From Absidia repens (lineage: Eukaryota; Mucoromycota; Mucoromycetes; Mucorales; Cunninghamellaceae): 64,000 bases of DNA. Position numbers and translations under genes: made by a program. The stretch's first letter is position 1, and every line of letters begins with the position of its first letter. Under the pieces are notes generated by a model, which saw nothing but the letters and a program-made list of their open reading frames with translations, was not told the origin of the DNA and searched no databases. The stretch spans positions 620,001 to 684,000 of the forward strand of contig MCGE01000002.1 of NCBI GenBank assembly GCA_002105175.1, in the 5' to 3' direction. Shown here in pieces: positions 24,693-36,479 of the stretch.

Positions 24693-24790
24693 TTGTCCGT
24701 TTGGGTTAGTGTTAGTGTTGACCATTTCTTAAATTTTCCTAATAGCTCCCTCATACTACCTCAAATAGGTTCCTTGTAATGTATTTTTAT
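24140..24790 (+). repeat. Dispersed repeat, copy R4 (truncated)
   Basis: Head TTTCAAATCCCGCCCACGTG at about 24159-24178, CT-rich stretch, conserved core with GGGGAAACCC at 24331-24366, then AATAAAA units near 24445. A run of about 57 T's (24632-24688) splits the distal part. The late third of the full-length copies is not recognised, so this copy is shortened. Confidence 0.85.
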
Positions 24791-26297
24791 GTGTGGTGCT
24801 GGAGTGAGTTACGTTTGGGGTGATATCGTTAGACGATTTTTATTGTGTTGACTGTAATTTGCCGGTATCTAGGGTGCATGTGACGATGGATTTCGGCAAA
24901 ATAGGAATTTTATTGTTAGTGTATATTTTTATATTTTTGGTTAGAAGTATGAATTCTTCGGCATATACTAAAAGCTGTTGTTTTGAGCAGGTTAGATATC
25001 TATGCACCTTCTAAGCCCTGTTGAGTCTCAATTCACCACTTGAAAGGTCACCAAAAGGTCGAATTTCCTTCTTTATGTGTAGTCCTCTACCACACCGCAT
25101 ATCAATCCCAGCTCTCTAGACTTAAAAATAAAATGCTCTCTCCTGGGCCTACTCTATCTTTTATTTTAATATTTCAAAAGGCTATCTCTCACTTATATAA
25201 AGTGGTATCTGTCCAAATTTGCATCCAGCCTCACACACCCAAAATGGACAATGCCTAGGAGGTTTAAAAATAAAACTTTGTTATTCGAATTATGATATTC
25301 CACATCAAATAATCAATGTTTTCCAGAAAAATACATTTCTATTCCGGGGTTTATCGTTATTCTTGTCATCGTTACAGTAATGTGGGTCTCTAATGTAAAA
25401 GGAAATTCTATCCAGCTTCAAAATCTAAATCAAGGTTTCTTTTTTACTTATTATCATGCTTATAAAAGGTGCGCATGCCCTAGATCTACCTTCGATGCTA
25501 ATATACCCAGAACCATAGAAGAGTGGTTGAACAGCTAAAGACAAAAAACAGAAAATTTTCAGGCTCTTCCAAGAAAAAAAAAAAGCGGACTTAGTGGGGA
25601 GGGGATTGACAAATTGAGCAAATGACCTGGAATGGATGACAGGAGGGTCCACTCACGGGGATATCAGCTCGAAGCACAAATCTATGGCCTGGAAGTTGTA
25701 AATATGATATATTCTATGGTATATATAGGAACGCAGACCGAACGCAGACCGAAGATTTTTACATAGGAACAACATGCCTTTGTTATATGGGCGCTAGAGT
25801 TTTACGCCATGGGTTCTAGAACTGGGTCTATGTTGAAGCTATATTGACTGTTTAAAAACAAAGAGCTTCAAGTTACCAGCTCAAGAAGTAATTATTTTTT
25901 TTAGGATGGTTTGCGTGTATTAGGTAAATTTATGCGAAAATAACGTATGTAAACATCATTGGCTACGCATGTTCCACTTCCTGTTCGCCTTCAAAATAAT
26001 TTCTTTCTGGGACTTGTATTACCAATTACTTTGAATGGAATACAAAAGTCGATGATTAGGGGTTTAATGAAAGGAACGTATGTACAGCACTGTAGGCGCC
26101 TGATAAATATTTGGGTGGTATACGACAGTGAACCAGGTGTGGTGGAAAAAAGGCAACAGCTGCGGGGTATCAAATTTATATATAGTTCCTTTTTTTTCTG
26201 GGTCAAACTTTTTTTTTATTCTTTCTTTAATTTTCAAGTTGTCGAATTGTCTTCTTCTTCTTCTTTTTCTTCTTCTTCTTCTTCTTCTTCATTATAT
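24791..26297. other. Intergenic; promoter of the calcium-channel gene
   Basis: About 1.5 kb with no recognised gene. Just before 26298 there is a (CTT)n-type pyrimidine tract (26250-26290), probably 5' UTR. An ORF runs through it as polyserine from an upstream ATG at 25959, but the family start is at 26298. Confidence 0.5.
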
Positions 26298-29200
26298 ATG
26301 ACCAATAGAACAAGCTCTCCCCTGCTGTGTATTGGCGATGAAATTTTATTTTATGATGAGAGCAACAACATTCTTGTAGCTGAAAATCCTTTGGAAACAA
26401 GAGCCTGTACGCGACCTACTCAAAATAACAAGCTGACTTCAGAATCCTTAGGTGCAAGTATATTCAAAATCGAACCTCAACAAACCCATGCTGAAAAACG
26501 ACATTTGGAGCATTTCTTATGTGATGATGACCCTGAAAGTGTACGATGTGAAGGGACACCTGAAGAACTGTTAGAACTGGATAGACTGACTCAGCTAGCG
26601 GAAAAGGAATACACCCAAAACCAAACGGAAAGACAGCGTCTCTTAGGCAAGCCGGTTCTATATGGTCAGGTCATTCAGCTTTACAACTCTCATTTCAACA
26701 AGTATCTCGGAATCTCTGGTCGGACTTGCGAAAACGACGTATCTAACCTTCAGGTGAACTTGTCAAATGAACTCATTGGATCCTTTAGAATCATGCCAAG
26801 GTAGTGTATGCTGGTAGAGATAATGGGGAGGGGAAGAGAGAATGTTGTGTGTACATATCAACTGAATTTTATTTTTGCAGATACCGCATTCGTGTTGATG
26901 GTGAACCGGTTCGTTTGGGTGATACCATTGCTATTCAATGTGTACGACCTGAAGGATATCTCAACGCTGGATTGATGTCCTCTCATTCAAGTATTTATGA
27001 CACCGACTATTATGAGGTATATTCTCATACAAGGATATCATCTTGGACAATGGGGATACATTCATCTGCTACTGCTGGTGGGGACCAAGATAAACGGAAG
27101 ACCAAGTACATCAACTCTGCTCAATACATTCGGTTTTACCACAAGGAAATGGAAGCATACTTGGAATCAAATGTTTTGAATTGGTAAGGTTTAATCAATG
27201 TCATATGATGTCACTGATTAATTGTATTTCTTATTTCTTTTAGGCACAAGAATGAAGTGCAACTCAAAAGGCATGTATTGAATCCACTAGACCCTAAAGA
27301 AAGTGACTCTCCTCTTTCGTTTTGGGAGGTAAGAAAAAAAATCACATTCACGTTTTACAATTAGTATACTAACTTGACTTTTTACTAGATTGAAAATGTT
27401 GATATATCCAGGGGATCCCTTATTAGGTGGAACAAGTCTGTGCGTATTCGGCATGCAGCATCACGTGCTTATCTTTATATTGATCCAAACAATGTCCGGA
27501 TTGATGTCAATTCTCACAAGATCTCGTTTTCTCTTGGTCTAATGAAAGATCCACCTTTGGTGAACAATGATGCGAATGATCCTACTCTTTTTTCATTTGT
27601 CCCTGCCTCGGAACAAGAATCCCGCGGTGTTCCTTTTGGTAGCTATTTGCGTATACAACATGTGGCGACCCGGTGCTGGCTTCATGCTGCTTCGAAAACT
27701 GAAAGTCAAATTCCCACTCCCCCATCTGCAAGATCACTGACCCTATCTTTAGCCCCTGACTCTCTTGCGCCAAGTACTGGTAGTCCAGCGTTCCTCAATA
27801 CTCCCTTTGTATCTGCACCTTCTTCGGACGAAAATCATCAACACCGACATCATCCACATCAACGGCACGATTCGATTCGGTTTAGCTCAACTGATTCATA
27901 CGGAGGTGCTGCAGCTTCGCAACTTGAAATACCAACAACACATCAAGTCACCGCAACACAAGACTTCTTTTACCATGATTGTTTTACAGTGACTTTAGTC
28001 AGCAATCGCCTCACCTCTTCCTTCAATACCATCAATGAATTCTTACCTCGACTACAAGCCTTTTTGAAGCACAAACGACCTGCTGTACCTGGTGAAACTA
28101 GTGCATTCCCAATCTCGCAGTCCGAATTTAGCTCCATATCAAACATTTTGGTAAGTTTAGAAATCGAAAAAAAGGAAGAAGAACTGAATGACTGATTAAC
28201 TTAATATTTCCCCGCTAAAAAATAGATGAATCTCATTCGATTTTGCACGAAAAGCTCTGAACATGATCTTACACAGCGACGAGGTCTACCTATCCCATGT
28301 AAGTGCCCCCACCACACGTATGACTGGTTAATAGACTATATATTCATATTCATATTATTATTCTGGTAATAGATCATCAAGCTTTACTTCGGGACAATGG
28401 GATTATCGAAACAGTGATCAATATGATTCAAATTCCTTTTGACCTTGGGAAACGGGGAAAATTCAATAGAAACAGAAAATCGGATCAAGTCTTTGGTGGC
28501 GGTAGTGAAGAAAAAGTAGTCGATCTGGGTACCTTGACGCTCTCTTCTTCTGATCAACATCCTGAATATCGGCTCAAGGTGGTACTGACGCTTTGCTACA
28601 ACTTGCTCCGCGTATTCCTACTAGGTGTTTCCTCTTACGAAGAAAATGTGGATTCAAAGATTAACCAGGACTATGTGATCGATGTTTCTGGTGACTCTGG
28701 TATTCAGCTCTATCTCTCTCATCTCAATTGTGGTATTGGCGCTACGTCCATGCTGGAGAACTTGGTACAGGATAACGACAAGATGGTAGCTAAAATTGTG
28801 GATGGACGACCTGATATTGTGGAAACCTTAGTCAAGCATGTTTACAACCAAAGTAGGTCAGTCTTGCGATATATCCATGAAAGCAACAACAGAAAGAGGG
28901 ACAAAAAACGGCAAGGAATGACGAGAACTTCGAACAACAGCAACAGCAGCAGCAGTACTAGCATCAATAACAACATGAATGGGGTGAATGACTTCTCGCC
29001 CAATATGGTGGAACATATGGAGTTTGTTGGATGTCTGGATCTCCTTGGTGCCTTTTGTAGTAATGATTCAGCTAGTGGCTCCTTGACGTTTTCTCATCGT
29101 GACTATGTTCTGGAACAACTGTTTGACCCCTTACTTGAAAACAAACTCGTACAATGCCGGCTTGTGCCTGAAACAGGCTCTGCGGAAATCAACCTTTTAT

Positions 29201-32200
29201 CAAATTCAACCTATTTTGGTGCTGACAATGATGTATCCAACGAAGGTGAATGGATGGATTTAGACATGCTCCTGTATCAACAACATGCTGGTGTGACAAG
29301 ATTCCTCTCAAGTGTGCTTGATTTAGTATGCTCTCTCTCGTTTGGAACCAACAATAGCAAGTCTTTGGAAGTCATACGTAGCTGTATCAACAAGGATGTC
29401 TGTCTAAAGTGTTTGGGATTTGTCAATTTGCCAAGCGAAATACGATCGAGGTTCTGTGATCTACTTCGAGGTAAAGAAAGAATAGATAGAACATTATATG
29501 AATTTAAACTCTGATGATCATTATTTTTTCCCTTTTTGTAGTACTTTATGTTGATGTTGCACCTTATAGCGAGGTCCTGTTATCTGACTTTACAATTCGT
29601 TACGACTCTTTGGAAGACTCAACAACTTATCCACATGGTGGCAATGGTAGCATCGAAAGTCGGCAACCGGAATTTTTTGATCAGCTGAAACGATGGATTT
29701 TAGTGTTTCTTGATGATCACCGTCACTGTGTAGGTATAATGGGGAAAAAAAGGTACTGGTCATAAAATAAAAAACAAAAAAACTAAAACAATATTTTTTT
29801 CTCAAAATAGTTTACTGAATGCCAAGGGGATATCAACTTTTTGTCATCTGTCTTGAAACTGATCCATACCCAATTGAAGCAAGGATTTTTCTCGGAAGAA
29901 GAAGACGTAAAGCGGCTGTTTAGGGCGCTAGTCTATGTTTTGGATGGTCGCATTGATGCTAGGTAAGCTCCTCTCTGATCTTCGATTAATGAAGTGAAAT
30001 TATCTGACAACCTTTTACTATAGAAATGCCGAACACTTGAAGTACCTGGAAGATAATTATGAACCAAGATTATGGTAAGTTGGTTACCCATTGCAAGTAT
30101 CTTAAAATTGATCTAATTTTTCATAATATATATATATATATATATATATAGGGCTGAACGGTTTTTACTGACTGAGGGAAACCAAGCTGTCATGAATATT
30201 AAGATACAAGTGCTGGAAATCTTTGATTTGATCTTTGATCTTCGTGTGCATGTGCGCATGAATATGCTGGCAACAAAATGGAAGAAGATGGAAACGTAAG
30301 TACCCAAGAAGACGCATTGGCATAAAGGTGGAGTTCTCACAATGACCAAATCTTCAATATTGTTATTTAATTACTAGGAATACTGAAATTGATCCTTTTA
30401 TGTCGCTCCGAAATGTACTGACAACAATCTTCTCAGAAACAGTATTACGGCAACGTGAAAGCAGTCTTATGCCCATTCTCAAGGATATTCTCAGATACCA
30501 ATACGCTCCTCTAAAGCATGTGGCCGTAGTGGTGATGCACCGAATGTATCATGATTGTGAAGGTATATAATATAAAAATACGATGACTATTTTAGGTGAA
30601 GATATAGGGACGTTCGTTTGGAACATACAGAGTTAAGCTAACTCTTTTTTTTTTAACGCCCCTCCAACCCCATAATGATAGATCTATTCAACAAGTCGGC
30701 TCATGTACTGATTCTTCATGAAGCTCAACAAGTATTTGTATACCATGGTATCAAGAGGCGATTGGCAAGACTACGATCTTATTTGCTGACTGAAAAGCTG
30801 GGTGTAGACCATTTTCCTTTGGTGGACCGGATTCTGCGTGAATTTATCAGCCTTTTCCATGGAAGCACAATCGACTACAACGACCAAATTATTAGTTTGT
30901 CTAGAACGGACGCTAGTACTGAAACTTCGACGCAACAAACTGTATACAAAAAGATCTTCAAAAACCTGAGTACACACCAAGTCATCATACACATTTTGGA
31001 AGCCTTAAATAGCATTTTACCTATACTCAACGACTCTACGAGTGAATCATTTTCAGTGGCATTGATAAAAACCTGTTTGGACCTTTTGGTGGAACTTATC
31101 CGGGATGATGCAGATTTACAGGTAATTTGAAAACACAGCCTTTTACATGCATTTTGACTAATGAGCGGCTTTGATTAGGGATCATTCTTGCTGGAAAACT
31201 TTGATTTACTTATCGACATCACCGGATACCACACCAGTTTATCATATGCTCTGTATGGAATTTGCGGACAGAATTTATATATCAGCATTCGGGTCAGCGA
31301 AGAACAAACGAAACGTATATTAGAACTATCGGATGGGAAAGAGGCCAGTTATTTGCGTCTTTTACATGACTTTATGAAGCCACACGGAAAACTCATCAAG
31401 CGAAATCAAGACATGATTATGCGACTGATTATGAACAACAGACAACTTTATGTACCATTTGCGACTATTGAAGAACTCGTCCACACTGATAGCTTGGAAT
31501 ATTGCTTGGAATTGGTCGAATTGCTTTCTATCTGTGGCCATGGAGAAAATACTTTTGGCCAATCGGTAAGCATTAAGATGAAGATATGGCACTATACAGT
31601 TATATTAATATTTTTGGATGCCCTTGTAGTTTGCTCGAACCGTCTTCTCAATCTCGGATATTTCTGATATGGTGCAAAACACAGATACTCCCTTATCTCT
31701 GAAATCCAAGGCATTACGGTTTTTGGCGTCCATTTACCTTGATACTGCTGATGTTTCGTCCACAATGCTGCCGATCGACGAAAATACCGATCTCAAAGAA
31801 CTTTTGGATATCGTCTATCAAGATCTAGTTGATGCTGGGAAATCACAAGGCGGAAACGAACAATTTACCCGGTACATTTACGAAGGTGTGGTGGTGCTTC
31901 TGCGATCTGTCTTTGAGTACCAAATTCGCCCCGAAACTATTATTGATGAAAACCTGTTGGACCTTTGCCCCCTTGTTATAGACGCCACTGGCTCACTTCT
32001 AATGACCAACAATACCACAACATCCTCTTTACAGCGACAACACCAAAAGAATTTACTGGCTTGTGTGGATAGTATGATCAATGTTTCTGGATGTCATGGC
32101 TCTCTTGAACCCAAGGTGCTTCGTAGTCAAATGCGACAGCTGATGATGCAGATGGATAAAAATACCGACAGCATGACAAACCGACCATTAGGCTCCATCA

Positions 32201-35200
32201 ATGCCAAATTCCAAGGATTTATACGAACCCTTAGGGCTCACAGGAGTGTACTGGAATTACAAGACGAAGAATTCAAACAACTAGGTAAATAGTATGAACG
32301 TTGTCATTGATCAACATTATTAGAACGGCTTTACTGACGCATTTTATGTTCTTTATTTAAAATATATATATTAGGGTCGCATTACAATCTGGCAGACGAT
32401 GAGTCGGAACAAGACGTCAAATCACTGATCGACTTCCTTTCCATGATGACATCCAATAATAAGGCACACAATGACAAGAACGAAGATTATCAAGTGGCTA
32501 CTATGAAACTATTACAAGAAATTCCGAACCGATATATTCGACAGCGTTCTGAAGAAAATGTGATCAACAATCCAGCGCAATATGAAGAACTGGAACTTAA
32601 CAAGGCGAATTCTCAAAACATATTGAATCGACTTGGCTGTACTCTTGTGGCACAAAACTTCTTATCATCACCAAAACGGCATGTGTTCAAGGCTGGGCTG
32701 ACCTTACTGATTGCTCTTTTGGAAGGAGGCAACAAAAATGTGCAAGTAAGATATCATAGAACATTGGCAAAAATTTGAAAAACCATGGGCTCATTTCGTT
32801 TAATATTGCAATTCGATCTTAGGACAAACTTGAAGAATATTTTTACAGCATCCGGGAAGAAAGATTCTTTTACTCGTTCCACCGACGAATGCAGACTGAC
32901 ATTGCATCCCTCAAGGAGGCGCAGCAACATCTCTTACGTGCCGCGATCAAATTGAAACGACAAGAAGGTCTCCTGCGTTCTCATGATACCGAAGGTCCAT
33001 GGATGAAACAGCAACGAAACCGACAGTCCCGCCAACATCGACGCACCAGCACCATTTTTGCTAATGGATCTTCTCCGTCTTGGAATGGAAGTCAGGGCAC
33101 CAATGCAACACGTGGTATTGCATCCTCCTCATCATCATATAGGATTAACGGGTATTCGCAAAAAGCAACAAAAATGTCGTCGTCCACTCTAGGTGATCCG
33201 TCCGACTTGGCAATGAACTATCAAGCAATCTCAACACTAATGACTCAAAGCGAAATGACGGAATTCGGAACGGCCACTGAAGACTTTGAAGGTATGAAGG
33301 ATGCGATGCGGGCAGTCCAACTGATGGTGGAAGGACATAACATGAAACTACAGACGTACCTGGCCAAGCAACCTGACAATATCAAAAGCTTCAACATTGT
33401 ACAAGACGTGGTGGAATACCTTCATGCCATTGTCCCTCTCTGCAATATTCAAAATATCCGATTAATCATTCAAGTACTGGACACAATCACTGAATTGGCT
33501 CAAGGCTGTTTGGAAAATCAGGTAAAATCAGGAATCAACTATTTATGCAAAAAAAAAAGGGGAAGGGATATGTCTAACTAGTAATTTTGCAGTTTACTAT
33601 ATTCAATGGGAAAATCATCAAACCTATGAATACCATATTGCGGGAAACATATACCAACTGCCCAAGCTCTCTCGTCCATGAACTGAAGGTAAAACTAGAA
33701 ATTAATATGTATAATGCTCATGGATACGGTGATTGACTCCTTCGATTTTTTTGCTTGATACTATTATTTTAGAGTAAGGTTGTGGTCTGCTTATTGAGTT
33801 TGTTGGAAGGTGGTATTGAAAATAGCGACACCATCTTTCGGGAAATGACAGCTTCACTGGATTTGGAAACTATTGTCAGTAACATGGAGGATATCTACAA
33901 TGCCAACCTGCACTATCTGAACTCCCCCAAAGCTTTTACAAAATTAGAAGGCGGATTCCTTTATTGTATGCTGGTCATGACATTATACCCTGCTTTAGAA
34001 GACTCCCAAGTAAGGATAATATTACAAACAACGTATCCATTGCATCGAGATTAATTTTTTTATTGTTTTGATAGCGCACCATTGTGGATGGGAATTCAGC
34101 ATTTGATTATTTCCAGCGAAATACCGGGAAAATAGAAGTGATCATGGACTATGGACAAGAAAAACAACTATCGAGGGTTTTGTTTCCTATTCCTGAAATC
34201 TGCAAGTATTTCAGAGAAGAAACCAAACAACGGTTTTTATGGAATGTCAAAAGGCAAGTATCTTGAAGAACATGTCATCAGATCAGATAGTTTTTAACCG
34301 TATTGCTGTATATATGTATCAATTAGAGACTCACCATCAACCAAAATTGAAGACTTTGTTGAACAGTCAGGTCATATGATATATGAGTAAGTTTGGAAAA
34401 TAAAATCTGGATGTAGTGTTTATGGCAACGGTTGATAACCTTTTCTTTCCCTTTGTAGAATCGAAAACCAAGCTCGTGTGACTTACAACGAACACCTATC
34501 CTTACTGACAAAATACAGCTCGCTCTGGTGGAAGGCATCCTTTGTTGTGACGATTTTGCTGAATGCACTGATGCTTAGTTGCTCATCTATGCTGCATGGA
34601 AAAGGTGATAATACTATCTACACTTGTCATTCTATGAACTCTCTGCTTCGCGTTTTACTCGGTCTGGGTCATCTGGTACTGTGGCATTTATCAACGGCGG
34701 AATTCTATTTCATCCAGCTCCCTATTTTGGTTAAACGACGATCAACAACTAAACTATCTTTGAAAGGAAAATTGACAGAAGATGAATCACCATCCATGTT
34801 TGCAGGCTTTTTCTCGGAAGAGGTAAGACAAAAAAAAAATTGGGTGCGGAATCACAAATATTCATCAATAAGCGATATTAACACCTGGATAATTTATAAG
34901 CATTTCCAAGGTACCTTTGTTTTGGCCAGCCTTATGGAATCTCAGTTTATATACCATGTGGTGATGGTTCTTCTGTCATATCTTGGATTGTGGTATCCCG
35001 GCTTTTATGCAGTACATCTACTTGATTTTGTCTTTCGCGATCGTATTTTACAAGGTGTGATTGCAAGTATCACTTTGAATGGAAGCTCGATTTCTCATAC
35101 GGTAATCTAGGCTCTCGAAAGGAAGCAATATGTATTCATCCTCCGCTTTATATTTTTCTTTCTGATAGGCCATGCTAGCAATTGTAGTGATTTACCTTCA

Positions 35201-35793
35201 TAGTGTGATAGCATACAAATACTTCCGTGGGGATTTTGACACTTCGAAAGGCCTTTATTGTAGAACACTGTCGGAATGCTTTGTCAATGTTTTGTCTCAC
35301 GGGTAAGCAAAAAAGGTAGAATGGTGATGATTAAGATTATGATAGAATCTGACATGGTGCTTTTTTTCTTGTTAGTCTACGCGGTGGGATTGGCGATGTA
35401 TTTACTGATTCATTATCGGATGACGGAATGGAGGATATCAACAAAGGATGGCGAATTGGATTCGAAATGTCGTTTTATCTGGTGGTTGTCGTATTCTTAC
35501 TCAACGCAATTTTTGGTATTATTTTTGATACCTTTGGGCATCTTCGGGATGAACGGTCATCTGTGCAACAAGATATGAAGAATTGTAAGTTTTATAACAA
35601 GAACAATGCAAATGAAATCAAAAATATGGGATTGGTTTCTAAGGCCGTTTTTGTGTTTAGCTTGTTTTATATGTAGTGTCCCTGCGGTGGAATTCCAGCG
35701 GCATGCTAAACGTGGTTTTGAAGATCATGTCAAGAATGACCACAACATCTGGTAAGTTAAAATTAAACGGGAAGGGGATGAACATTGTTCGGC

Positions 35794-35838
<45 letters not shown>

Positions 35839-36174
35839 TAAAGTAATTAAAGATGGTCTTTTCTTATTATTATTATTATTATTAGGCAATATCTATTCTT
35901 CTTAGTGCACTTGAAATACAAAGACAAAACGGAATTCACTGGACCAGAATCGTATGTCGCAGGCTGTCTGAAGGATGCAAACTATGGATTTTTCCCCATC
36001 AACCGTGCTCTGTGCCTCCATCAGAACGAAAGTAACGATACTGAACGATTGGAGAAATTGGAAGAAATGACACATACCTTGATGGACAAACTTGCCAAAA
36101 TGGAAGAACAACTGGACAAAATCTCTGATTCATCACGGTCCAGATCAAATAGTGTCTTGCTTTCCCCATATTGA
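26298..36174 (+). CDS. IP3-receptor-type intracellular calcium release channel
   Basis: Multi-exon gene encoding roughly 2600 residues. The start MTNRTSSPLLCIGDEILFYD aligns with the N-terminus of animal IP3 receptors. In order: suppressor/MIR region (GQVIQLYNSHFNKYLGI, SYLRIQHVATRCWLHAAS), RIH helical regions (TLCYNLLRVFLLGV), and an RIH-associated region (about 32400-33500). A membrane domain of about six helices follows (WWKASFVVTILLNALMLS to YLVVVVFLLNAIFGIIFDTF). The pore exon junction CAC GG|T CTA gives HGLRGGIGDVF. After the last helix comes the linker zinc finger, SCFICSV then FEDHVKNDHNIWQY, and YKDKTEFTGPESYV, as in IP3 receptors rather than ryanodine receptors. A C-terminal coiled coil ends at LLSPY. 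Expected role: calcium release from ER or vacuole. The N-terminal ligand site looks divergent (see findings). Introns include a T run at 35797 and a TA repeat at about 30124. Confidence 0.92.
35797..35837 (+). repeat. Poly-T tract inside a channel-gene intron
   Basis: About 41 consecutive T's within the intron between the exon ending ...HNIW and the exon starting QYLFFLVHLK. It is followed by a short ATT repeat just before the acceptor AG. It may serve as an exaggerated polypyrimidine tract. Confidence 0.9.
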
Positions 36175-36479
36175 TAGATAGTTAGAATTAGTGTATTATA
36201 CTATATTTATGTTTATTATTCTCCTCATTCAATTACATTTACATTTGCAAATAAAGTCTTTTTTATTACCATTTATACTTCATTCTGCTGGTACCATAGG
36301 TGTTTTGAAATATGTTGGATTTGGTTTTGAAAAGTGTGGGGTAAAATATGTCATTTTAAAGACCGCCGCGTATGCATGAAATTCTTGGACACTTTTAATA
36401 TTTTAGTCGGTGTGCCTTTTTTTTTTTTTACATTTATCTTACTTGTTCATAATTATTTAATCATTCATTATCATTTTTT

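Noticed and set aside
25959..26297. Upstream ATG extending the channel N-terminus by over 100 residues
   Set aside because: It reads through a CTT tract as polyserine, and the ATG at 26298 matches the family start (short lead, then IGD).
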